This document shows positions 9,882-16,280 of a stretch of 24,282 bases of DNA, piece by piece; the stretch's first letter is position 1; every line of letters starts with the position of its first letter. The translations under genes and the position numbers were made by a program. A model generated the notes under the pieces. That model did not search any database and was not told the origin of the DNA. It saw only the letters and a program-made list of their open reading frames with translations. This stretch comes from Actinomycetes bacterium (GTDB lineage Bacteria > Actinomycetota > Actinomycetes > Mycobacteriales > Mycobacteriaceae): assembly GCA_023415515.1 (NCBI GenBank), contig JAEZKH010000365.1, positions 1-24,282 of the forward strand. The letters are read 5' to 3'.

Positions 9882-10869
9882 CGGAACTCATGATCTTGAC
9901 GACGTCATCGAGGTTCTCGAACAGAAAGAAGTGACCACCGTCGAGGAGGTGCATGCCGAAGCGGCGGGCGGTGTGGTCCTCCCATCGCTTCAGCGCATCG
10001 AGTTCGACCCGGTCGTCGCGCTCGGCTCCGATGACAGAGATGTCGACGTCGATGGCGTCGCCGGGCGCAGACGTATATTGGTTAAGCGCTTGGTAATCGG
10101 CCCGGATGGCGGGCACCAGCAGTTCGACGAACTCCGGGTCGTCGAGCAGCAGCGGATCGGTGCCGCCCAGTGTCCTGAGATCTGCGATGATCTCGGCATC
10201 GGCGGTCGGTAACGGCAGCAGATCGGCCATCGCCGAGGGCGCGGCGCCGCCGGAGACCCACAGCCGAGAGACGGCGACATCGTGATCCGATGCGATCTTG
10301 GCGAACTCGAACGCCACCAGGGAGCCCATGCAGTGCCCGAAAAGCTGCAGCGGCGCAACGCTCTGCCATGGCCCTGCCGCGAACAGATCCGCCGCGAGAG
10401 CGGCGACCGTCGGTGCCGCTGGGTCGGCCAGTCGGCCCGGGTGCTGGGGATACTGCACCACGAAGACCTCGCGACCGTGTGCGGCGATGGCCGCCGCGAC
10501 GGGTTGATATGCCGCTGCGGCGCTGCCTGCGTGCGGAAACACCACGATCGCACCGGTTGTCCGACCCGGAAAGCGCCTGACCCATGACGCGAATTCGGCC
10601 TCACTGGACTCCATCGCGGTGACCTCGAGGAACACCTCCGCGACGTGATCGATGCGTCCGTCGCGATACCGCAGCAGTGCGGCGAGCTCCGCGACCGTGC
10701 CCGCCTCGAGGACGTCGGCGGTCGTCACGGACGGGACTTGCAGCCAGGACTGGATGCGCACAGCCGCCGCCGCGGCTCGTTCCGCATCGTTGGCGAGCGT
10801 GAGCCCGCCGCAGATCTGCACCAATACGCGTTCGAGCGGTCTCGTCGGCTCGCGCCCTGAACCGCTCAC
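9874..10869 (-). CDS. Stand-alone thioesterase with degenerate carrier-like N-terminus, in the mbtB position
   Basis: 331 residues from GTG at 10869. This start is preferred because GGAAGG lies about 6 bases upstream, whereas an in-frame GTG at 10893 has no clear ribosome site. Residues 1-70 resemble the two ends of a peptidyl carrier domain (LERVLVQIC at the front, TVAELAALL at the back), but the central GG-H/D-S attachment segment is missing. Residues about 105-331 are an alpha/beta thioesterase like type II TEs: VVFPHAGSA, nucleophile elbow GHCMG with Cys180, acid at Asp285/286, and WEDHT followed by GGHFFL with His313. Known: M. tuberculosis MbtB ends in PCP-TE and lies directly upstream of mbtC. 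Inference: this is a split-off MbtB-type TE, perhaps the free TE some annotations call MbtT. It would release or edit misloaded chains. It is probably the first gene of the minus-strand operon, behind the IdeR box at 10908. Confidence 0.85.
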   Translation of the reverse strand: MSGSGREPTRPLERVLVQICGGLTLANDAERAAAAAVRIQSWLQVPSVTTADVLEAGTVAELAALLRYRDGRIDHVAEVFLEVTAMESSEAEFASWVRRFPGRTTGAIVVFPHAGSAAAAYQPVAAAIAAHGREVFVVQYPQHPGRLADPAAPTVAALAADLFAAGPWQSVAPLQLFGHCMGSLVAFEFAKIASDHDVAVSRLWVSGGAAPSAMADLLPLPTADAEIIADLRTLGGTDPLLLDDPEFVELLVPAIRADYQALNQYTSAPGDAIDVDISVIGAERDDRVELDALKRWEDHTARRFGMHLLDGGHFFLFENLDDVVKIMSSDV

Positions 10870-10907
10870 GCCGCCCCTTCCGATCGGTGACACCCAGCAA
10901 CGGTCGT

Positions 10908-10926
10908 TTAGGGTAGCCTATCCTTT
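10908..10926. promoter_or_regulatory. IdeR (iron) box between the thioesterase-mbtCDEF and mbtLMN units
   Basis: TTAGGGTAGCCTATCCTTT matches 15 of 19 positions of the mycobacterial IdeR consensus TTAGGTTAGSCTAACCTAA. It is the central element of the 81-bp divergent intergenic region. Possible -10 hexamers overlap or abut it on both strands: TACGCT at 10926-10931 toward mbtL and TACCCT (10915-10910) toward the thioesterase. I could not find convincing -35 boxes. Known: Fe-IdeR binds such boxes and represses mycobactin genes when iron is sufficient. Inference: both operons are iron-repressed from this single site. Confidence 0.75.
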
Positions 10927-10950
10927 ACGCTCCGTGTAACGTGCGGCGAC

Positions 10951-11202
10951 ATGGATCCCTCGGCGACGGTCGTCAGCGACGAGCTACTGGACATATTGCG
11001 CGACGACCTGCAGGTCGACATCAACCGAATCACGCGGGAATCCCGTCTCATCGACGACGTGGGCCTCGATTCGGTGGCGTTCGCCGTCGGAATGGTCGCC
11101 ATCGAGGAGAAGCTGAACGTCGCCCTGACCGAGCAAGACCTACTCACGTGTGACACGGTCGGCGACCTCGAGGCGGCGATCGCCGCCAAGCTCGGCAGAT
11201 GA
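10951..11202 (+). CDS. mbtL: MbtL, acyl carrier protein for the mycobactin acyl chain
   Basis: 83 residues with the phosphopantetheine site in GLDSVAF, in a typical four-helix ACP length. It begins 25 bp after the IdeR box; upstream bases give only a weak ribosome site. Its TGA overlaps the mbtM ATG (ATGA). Known: MbtL carries the fatty acyl group activated by MbtM, desaturated by MbtN and transferred to the lysine N6 by MbtK. The same gene order L-M-N followed by opposing K is found in the M. tuberculosis mbt-2 locus, which supports the assignment. Here it is joined to the megasynthase operon instead of being at a separate locus. Confidence 0.93.
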   Translation: MDPSATVVSDELLDILRDDLQVDINRITRESRLIDDVGLDSVAFAVGMVAIEEKLNVALTEQDLLTCDTVGDLEAAIAAKLGR

Positions 11203-12782
11203 GCGAACTCGCATCGGCGCTCACTCGGTCGATGACCGCTTCGTCGAATGACTTGATGATCTTCGACCGGGAATCCTCGGCATGGCAGCGGCATCCGTGG
11301 CAGGAGGTGCACTGCCTTGCCGAGCGGGTTGCGACGTACATCCTCGATGACGACCGCACCGGAGCGGTCGGTCTCGTCGGAGAGCCTACGGTCGAGTTCG
11401 TCGCCGCCATCCAAGGTGCGTGGCTCGCGGGAGCGCCGGTGTCGATCCTGGCCGGCCCCGTGCGGGGCGCCGACGGTCGGCACTGGGCCGATACGACGCT
11501 GTCGCGTTTCGAAAGCCTCGATGTCACAACCGTGTTCAGCAACGGCCGTCATCTCGGACTGCTGCGGGACCGGCAACACCCCGGCGTTCGTGTCGTCGAT
11601 GACGTCGTCGCGTGCCGCACAACTGCGCCTACCGTCTTCACGCCGGCGCACACCGGCGCGCCCGCGGTCCTGCAGGGCACGGCGGGGTCGACCGGCACAC
11701 CGCGCACCGCGATTCTGAGTCCCGCCGCGATTCTGGCCAACGTTCGCGGTCTTCTCGAGCGCGCCCGGGTCGTCGCGTCAGACGATGTCGGTTTCTCGTG
11801 GCTGCCCCTCTACCACGACATGGGATTGATATTCCTGCTCGCCGGCGCCCTGTCGGCCGCACCGATGTGGTTGGCACCGACCTCGGCCTTCACCGCGTCG
11901 CCTTTTCGCTGGCTCACCTGGCTTTCCGACAGCCGCGCGACGCTGACGGTGGCACCGAACTTCGCCTACAACCTCATCGGCACCTACGCCCGCCGGGTCT
12001 CCGACGTCGACCTCGGCGCACTGCGGTACGCGATCAACGGTGGCGAGCCCGTCGACTGCGACGGCTTCGCGCGTTTCGCTGTGGAGATGTCGAGATTCGG
12101 CTTCGATTCCCGCGCGGCCGCGCCGTCCTACGGACTGGCCGAATCCACGTGCGCCGTAACCGCTCCGGCTCCTGGCACCGGATTGCAGTTCGACGAAGTC
12201 GCCACCGACGCGGAAGGTGGGCAGCGGCACGCAGTACTCGGAGAGCCGATCCCCGGCACCGAGGTGCGCATCTGCGAACGCGCCGACTTGATCGGACCGG
12301 CGCACCGCGACGTCGGGGAGATCGAGATCCGAGGTGCGTCCATGATGGACGGCTACCTCGACGGCCAAGCCATCAGACCTCGAGCGTGGTTCCGCACCGG
12401 CGACATCGGCTACCTCACCGAGGGGGGCGGCCTCGTGGTCTGCGGGAGAGCCAAGGAACTGATCTCGATCGCCGGTCGCAACATCTTTCCCACCGAGGTC
12501 GAACGCGTGGTCACCCAGGTGCCCGGCATGCGCGACGGCGCCGTCGTCGCCGTCGCCGCGGGCCCGACATCCCTTCGGCCGAGCCTCGTCATCGCCGCCG
12601 AGTTCCGTGGTCGCGACGAGCACGGCACACGCGACGAAGTGATCCGCAGGGTCGCCTCTGAGTGCGGTGTCGTGCCCTCCGCGGTGGTCTTCATGGCACC
12701 CGGGTCGCTTCCTCGCACCTCCTCGGGCAAGCTCCGCCGTCTCGATGTCCGACGCTGGCTGCAGGAAGCGGGTGTCGGATGA
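11199..12782 (+). CDS. mbtM: MbtM, fatty acyl-AMP ligase loading MbtL
   Basis: 527 residues (FadD33/MbtM of M. tuberculosis is about 521). An ANL-superfamily enzyme: phosphate loop GTAGSTGTPRT at about 160-170, the FAAL-typical WLPLYHDMGL at 201-210, YGLAEST at 311-317, FRTGD in the hinge region, and the C-terminal catalytic lysine in SSGKLRR (about Lys511). Known: MbtM activates long-chain fatty acids as acyl-adenylates and passes them to the MbtL phosphopantetheine rather than to CoA. Coupled to mbtL and mbtN by 4-bp ATGA overlaps, so the three are one transcript and presumably IdeR-controlled. Confidence 0.93.
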   Translation: MSELASALTRSMTASSNDLMIFDRESSAWQRHPWQEVHCLAERVATYILDDDRTGAVGLVGEPTVEFVAAIQGAWLAGAPVSILAGPVRGADGRHWADTTLSRFESLDVTTVFSNGRHLGLLRDRQHPGVRVVDDVVACRTTAPTVFTPAHTGAPAVLQGTAGSTGTPRTAILSPAAILANVRGLLERARVVASDDVGFSWLPLYHDMGLIFLLAGALSAAPMWLAPTSAFTASPFRWLTWLSDSRATLTVAPNFAYNLIGTYARRVSDVDLGALRYAINGGEPVDCDGFARFAVEMSRFGFDSRAAAPSYGLAESTCAVTAPAPGTGLQFDEVATDAEGGQRHAVLGEPIPGTEVRICERADLIGPAHRDVGEIEIRGASMMDGYLDGQAIRPRAWFRTGDIGYLTEGGGLVVCGRAKELISIAGRNIFPTEVERVVTQVPGMRDGAVVAVAAGPTSLRPSLVIAAEFRGRDEHGTRDEVIRRVASECGVVPSAVVFMAPGSLPRTSSGKLRRLDVRRWLQEAGVG

Positions 12783-13945
12783 CCGCGGCACCCGACTGCG
12801 ACGTCGATGCGTATCGTGCCCTGCTGGCCGAAGCCTTCGATGACAACGTCGTCGCGTGGACAATCGAAGCCGAAGAGGCGGGACTCTTTCCACGCGAGCT
12901 GATCGAACACCTCGGCGCACGGGGGGTGTTTCGTGACAAGTGGTCCACCGGCGCACAACCCGATGTCGCCAAGCTGATCGAATTGTCTTCCGCGCTGGGC
13001 CGCCTCGCGTCGGCTGGTATCGGCGTAGGGGTCAGCCTCCACGACTCAGCCATCGCGATACTTCGCCGGTTCGGACGGTCGGACCATCTCGCCGGCATCT
13101 GCGCCGATGCGATCGCGGGTACGTCGGTGTTGTGCATCGGCGCCTCGGAGGAGTCGGGCGGATCGGATCTGCAGATCGTCGAGACCGAAATCTGCTCGCG
13201 CGACGGTGGATTTCACGTCCGGGGGGTGAAGAAGTTCGTGTCGCTCTCCTCCGTTGCCGACCACATCCTCGTGGTGGCCCGAAGCGTCGACCACGACCCG
13301 GCGAGCAGGCACGGCAACGTCGCGGTGATCGCCGTGCCGACCGCTCAGGTCACCGTGGCAGCGCCTTTCGACAAGGTGGGGGCGGGCCCGCTGGTCACGG
13401 CCGCGGTCGAGATCGACACCTGGGTGCCGGCCGACGCGCTCATCGCCCGCCCGGGCACCGGTCTGGCGGCGATCAGTTGGGGTCTTGCGCACGAACGGAT
13501 GTCGATCGCCGGCCAGGTGGCGTCGTCGTGCCAACGGGCACTGGCCATCACCCTGGCACGCATGATGCGCAGGCGCCAGTTCGGTAGCACGCTCTTCGAA
13601 CACCAGGCACTCCGAATGCGGATCGCCGATCTGCAGTCTCGGGTCGACATGCTCTGCCATGCGCTTCGCGGTATCGCCGCCGGCGGTCGCCTCGATCTGC
13701 GCGAGGCCGCGGCAATGAAGGTCAGCGCGGCCCGACTCGGTGAAGAAGTCATCTCGGAATGTATGCACATCTTCGGCGGCGCAGGTTATCTCGTCGACGA
13801 AACACCCCTGGGCCGATGGTGGCGCGATATGAAATTGGCCCGTATCGGGGGCGGCACCGACGAAGTGCTGTGGGAACTCGTCGCGGCCGCGATGAAACCC
13901 GACTATGACGGTTACGACTCGATGATCGGACGGGGCAGCGCGTAG
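12779..13945 (+). CDS. mbtN: MbtN, acyl-ACP dehydrogenase (FadE14 family)
   Basis: 388 residues (about 386 in M. tuberculosis), starting at the ATG that overlaps the mbtM stop; the frame is open further upstream but only inside mbtM. Acyl-CoA dehydrogenase fold: GASEESGGSD at about 121-130 (flavin/substrate loop), GVKKFVSLSS at 149-158, RRRQFGSTLFEHQ in the C-terminal helical domain, GGAGYL and GGGTDEVLWE near the end. Known: MbtN introduces the cis double bond in the MbtL-bound acyl chain of mycobactin. The last 34 bp overlap the 3' end of convergent mbtK. Confidence 0.92.
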   Translation: MTAAPDCDVDAYRALLAEAFDDNVVAWTIEAEEAGLFPRELIEHLGARGVFRDKWSTGAQPDVAKLIELSSALGRLASAGIGVGVSLHDSAIAILRRFGRSDHLAGICADAIAGTSVLCIGASEESGGSDLQIVETEICSRDGGFHVRGVKKFVSLSSVADHILVVARSVDHDPASRHGNVAVIAVPTAQVTVAAPFDKVGAGPLVTAAVEIDTWVPADALIARPGTGLAAISWGLAHERMSIAGQVASSCQRALAITLARMMRRRQFGSTLFEHQALRMRIADLQSRVDMLCHALRGIAAGGRLDLREAAAMKVSAARLGEEVISECMHIFGGAGYLVDETPLGRWWRDMKLARIGGGTDEVLWELVAAAMKPDYDGYDSMIGRGSA

Positions 13946-14517
13946 AGCGCCATCCGACGGTTCGCCATGTCGTGCTCGCCGAGGAACGTGCACCCGACGA
14001 ACTCGCACAGCCGTCGAGCGGCGCTGTTGCGGTGATCGGGGTCGAACATCACCCGCAGACACCGCGGATCGGCGCGGAAAACGCTCGCCACGATCCGCGG
14101 CAGAAGCAACGGCCCGAATCCGCGGTTGACCACCGACACGTCGGCGATGGCAGCGTGCAGGCCCAGATCGAAGGGATCGCAGTCGTAGCGCGGGGCGATG
14201 GAATCCTTTGCGGCCCGGTACAACTCGAGATATCCGGCGTCGACGCCGTGCCTGCCGGCGATCATCGGCAGCGAGTATTCGCCCGCCAGCTGCGCCTCGA
14301 TGTGGCGCTGCCAGCGTTCCACCGGCCAGTCGTACTCCCACGCCTGCGCCAAGTGAGGTCGATTCATCCACTCAGCGACCATCGGGGCATCGGCTGCGTC
14401 CGCGACGCGCAACGAGTACGGGGCGTCGAGCGTCGGAGTCGCGGGGCGCGGGACGGCTCGGACCTCGGCGGTCAGGTCGGTGAGCTCACGGGCGAGCCGG
14501 TACCCGGTGTCGGTCAT
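13912..14517 (-). CDS. mbtK: MbtK, lysine N6-acyltransferase (GNAT)
   Basis: 201 residues (about 210 in M. tuberculosis). GNAT fold of the siderophore acyltransferase type: YSLRVAD at the start of the domain, HLAQAWEYDW, GLHAAIADVSV with His121, NRGFG as the acyl-donor loop, MFDPDHRNSAARR with Asp159. His121 and Asp159 correspond to His130 and Asp168 described for M. tuberculosis MbtK, with the same 9-residue offset. Known: it transfers the MbtL-bound acyl chain to the lysine side chain. It faces mbtN and overlaps it by 34 bp at the 3' ends. No IdeR box lies directly upstream. It may be read from its own weak -10 (14532-14527) or by read-through from the iron-box promoter at 16206-16234. Confidence 0.93.
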   Translation of the reverse strand: MTDTGYRLARELTDLTAEVRAVPRPATPTLDAPYSLRVADAADAPMVAEWMNRPHLAQAWEYDWPVERWQRHIEAQLAGEYSLPMIAGRHGVDAGYLELYRAAKDSIAPRYDCDPFDLGLHAAIADVSVVNRGFGPLLLPRIVASVFRADPRCLRVMFDPDHRNSAARRLCEFVGCTFLGEHDMANRRMALYALPRPIIES

Positions 14518-14526
14518 CGTGGTGTG

Positions 14527-14532
14527 ACCTTA
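14527..14532 (-). promoter_or_regulatory. Possible -10 element of mbtK
   Basis: Minus-strand TAAGGT (fits TAnnnT) lies 9 bases before the mbtK ATG, which would give a very short leader. No -35 is evident; upstream is the hairpin region. The same bases could instead serve as an AAGG ribosome site for a read-through transcript. Confidence 0.3.
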
Positions 14533-14538
14533 CCGGAG

Positions 14539-14579
14539 CGAAAGGAGAAGCCGCCCCGGCTCCTTTCGGGCCGGGGCGG
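14539..14579. terminator. Strong hairpin with alternative pairing between the GjpA-like gene and mbtK
   Basis: CCGCCCCGGC (14551-14560) pairs perfectly with GCCGGGGCGG (14570-14579), a 10-bp GC stem with a 9-base loop. On the plus strand it is followed by TTT, and on the minus strand by CTTCTCCTTT. The loop bases also match CGAAAGGAG at 14539-14547 (complement of CTCCTTTCG at 14560-14568), so a second hairpin or a loop-to-downstream pseudoknot is possible on the minus-strand transcript. Read simply, it is the terminator of the upstream exported-protein gene, but it also sits in the potential leader of mbtK. Confidence 0.7.
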
Positions 14580-14611
14580 TTTCGACATCCACGGAGAACC
14601 CATGGCCTCTA

Positions 14612-16156
14612 CTAGCTGGTGGACGAATCCTCCGACGTGGGGGCGTCCTTCTTCTCGTTGTCCGTCCCGGTGTCGCCGCTGTTCTTCGTGGGCTTCTTGT
14701 CGATGCCCAACCGCGACACCAGGTCTCGGACCGTGACGCGATCCTGGCCGCCGGTGGCCGACTCGGCGTCGGCAGCGTGCTTGCCGCCGGTGGCCGCACC
14801 CGTCGCCTTGGCGATGTTGCCCTGGACCCTGTCGGCGATCCGCGAGACGACATTCGTCTGACGGTCGCTGCTGGCGCCCTTTTTGGTGGTGCGTGTCGTG
14901 TCCTTGTTCGTACCGTCGCCGGTAGGCAAGGTCACTGTGTTCCCGTCGCTCGGAAGAGCGGTCGACGACACCTTGCTCAGCGCGGTGTTCGCCGAGCTGG
15001 GGAGCTGGGTCGGCGGCGTCAAGGGTTCCGATGGAACCGTGGGCGTAGGTGCAGTCCCGGTCAGGATGCGGGTCACCGAGTTCGGGAAGTCCACCAGCAA
15101 GTACCTGACCAGACCGCCTTGCGATCCCGGATCAAGCTGGCTGGGCCACTCCAGGCTCCGTGGTGCACAGCCGTTGGCGTTCGTGCACAGGCTGAACTCA
15201 GGCGTGAACCCGTTGACGAACGCGTTTGCGAGCTTGACAGGCAGGTTGGCGAGTTCGCCGGCCACCGCCTCGTTGTCCCCGGACTCGACTGCCTCGTATA
15301 CCGAGTCGAGGACGGCAGTGAACTGGAACGCCGTGGTCTGGAACGGCCCCAAAAGCGCCCTGGTGGCGCCGAACTCGGACAACGCGCCGAGCAACTCCGG
15401 CAGCTGAGACTCATCTCCACCGGGCAGGCTCGCCACGAACTGGCCGGCGAGATCGTTGATCGGGGTCAACGGTTGCAGAACACGCAGGAAGTACTCGACG
15501 AACCAGTAGTTGAGTTCGAAGAGAGGCTGGGTGAACACACCCGGCACCTCGTCGCCCTGGCGGGGTTGGTAGCCGGGGGTGGCGCCCTGCGTGGGCGTGT
15601 CGTACTTCAACATGTCCGGCAGGATGTTGGTGAAGAGATTCTCCAGCTCCGGTCCCAGGCGCGTGAAGACGCCTCCTTCGACCGCAGGCGTGGCCGGATC
15701 ATCCGGGGCGAAGAGAGCGTTCTGGATGGCCGTGCTCTGCAGCGCCTGGAAGGCGACCAATGCTGCCAGCGTCGCTTCAGGGTCGCTCGCGCTGGCCGAC
15801 AGGACGTCCCCGAGTTGACCCAGGATGTCTTGATCGACGAACGCAGCGCCGAGTGCCTCCGCCGCGTTTGTGGCGTTGATTTGCAGATATCCCGAATTGA
15901 CCAGTGTTTCTGCGACGAACTTCTGCAGCACCTCGAGAGGATTCTCAGCGGCCGCCAGCGCCACTGCGCGCTCCTGGGCCGCTACCGCGCGCTCCTGAGC
16001 TTTCAGGTCGTCGATTACCGGCGATACCGAACTGGTAGCGACGGCGAACGCACCGACCGTTGCGATACCGGCCGCCAGCCACTTGTGCGCGGTTGAGGGC
16101 GACCGACCAGCGACGAAGTCGTTCTCCATTGAATTGGTACGGGGAACAGATTGCAC
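14612..16156 (-). CDS. Iron-box-controlled exported protein, GjpA porin-like
   Basis: 514 residues from GTG at 16156, chosen because AGGAG sits 5 bases upstream; an ATG at 16129 has no such support. Residues 25-46 form a hydrophobic export segment (HKWLAAGIATVGAFAVATSS). A tandem AQERAVA repeat follows (53-66), then an Ala/Leu-rich helical region, a mid-section with NYWFVEYFLRVLQPLTPIN, Cys324 and Cys330 in a short loop (possible disulfide), and DFPNSVTRILTG near 356-367. From about 368 the tail is Pro/Ser/Thr then Lys/Asp/Ser-rich and looks disordered. No enzyme motif is seen. The N-terminus and the NAFVNGFTPE segment resemble mycobacterial proteins annotated as GjpA-type outer-membrane porins; I rate that similarity as moderate. 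Its promoter carries an IdeR box, so it is likely induced in iron limitation. Inference: an envelope protein for siderophore export, uptake or iron entry. Confidence 0.6.
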   Translation of the reverse strand: MQSVPRTNSMENDFVAGRSPSTAHKWLAAGIATVGAFAVATSSVSPVIDDLKAQERAVAAQERAVALAAAENPLEVLQKFVAETLVNSGYLQINATNAAEALGAAFVDQDILGQLGDVLSASASDPEATLAALVAFQALQSTAIQNALFAPDDPATPAVEGGVFTRLGPELENLFTNILPDMLKYDTPTQGATPGYQPRQGDEVPGVFTQPLFELNYWFVEYFLRVLQPLTPINDLAGQFVASLPGGDESQLPELLGALSEFGATRALLGPFQTTAFQFTAVLDSVYEAVESGDNEAVAGELANLPVKLANAFVNGFTPEFSLCTNANGCAPRSLEWPSQLDPGSQGGLVRYLLVDFPNSVTRILTGTAPTPTVPSEPLTPPTQLPSSANTALSKVSSTALPSDGNTVTLPTGDGTNKDTTRTTKKGASSDRQTNVVSRIADRVQGNIAKATGAATGGKHAADAESATGGQDRVTVRDLVSRLGIDKKPTKNSGDTGTDNEKKDAPTSEDSSTS

Positions 16157-16205
16157 GCTTTCTCCTGTGGCTCAAGTGCATGTTGAGTGTCTGAGTGACG
16201 CGTGA

Positions 16206-16234
16206 ACATTAGCTTAACCTAACCTTAGAGACAA
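16206..16234 (-). promoter_or_regulatory. Promoter of the GjpA-like gene
   Basis: Minus strand: -35 TTGTCT (16234-16229), 17-bp spacer, -10 TAATGT (16211-16206). Transcription would begin near 16199, leaving a leader of about 40 bases with an AGGAG ribosome site before the GTG. The spacer is almost wholly occupied by the IdeR box at 16209-16227, a standard repressor placement. Confidence 0.6.
16209..16227. promoter_or_regulatory. IdeR (iron) box upstream of the GjpA-like gene
   Basis: TTAGCTTAACCTAACCTTA matches 16 of 19 positions of the IdeR consensus, slightly better than the box between the mbt operons. It overlaps the -10 and spacer of the exported-protein promoter, so Fe-IdeR binding would block RNA polymerase. 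The only gene pointing away from it downstream is the exported-protein gene; the MarR-GNAT gene on the other side ends here rather than starting. Confidence 0.8.
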
Positions 16235-16252
16235 TAGGTATGGCTGCCCTAA
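16234..16252. promoter_or_regulatory. Second, weaker IdeR-box-like palindrome
   Basis: ATAGGTATGGCTGCCCTAA fits 14 of 19 IdeR positions and begins 25 bp from the start of the first box. The outer half-sites (TAGGT and CCCTAA) are good and the mismatches are around the centre. Known: some mycobacterial iron promoters have paired IdeR boxes. It could also be chance similarity. Confidence 0.45.
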
Positions 16253-16264
16253 CAAACAGCCCCG

Positions 16265-16280
16265 GTACCCCGCCGGGTAC
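16265..16280 (-). terminator. Small hairpin at the end of the MarR-GNAT gene
   Basis: GTACCC-CGCC-GGGTAC is a perfect 6-bp stem with a 4-base loop touching the MarR-GNAT stop codon. On the minus strand the run that follows is CGGGGCTGTTTGTT, so the U-tract is poor and distant. At best it is a weak terminator isolating this gene from the iron-regulated promoter beyond. Confidence 0.35.

Noticed and set aside
10870..10893. Earlier GTG start (10893) for the thioesterase
   Set aside because: No ribosome site in front of it, whereas GTG 10869 has GGAAGG at good distance; the extra eight residues are not domain-like.
11778..12956. Minus-strand open frame of 392 codons opposite mbtM/mbtN
   Set aside because: Crosses the mbtM-mbtN junction in antisense and has no protein-like motif.
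14518..14611. IdeR box directly upstream of mbtK
   Set aside because: Searched by eye; only CTTACC-like fragments are present, nothing approaching the 19-bp palindrome.
15959..16000. Direct repeat encoding AQERAVA twice, as a possible mobile or CRISPR-like repeat
   Set aside because: Only two 21-bp copies in frame within a coding region; a small in-gene duplication.
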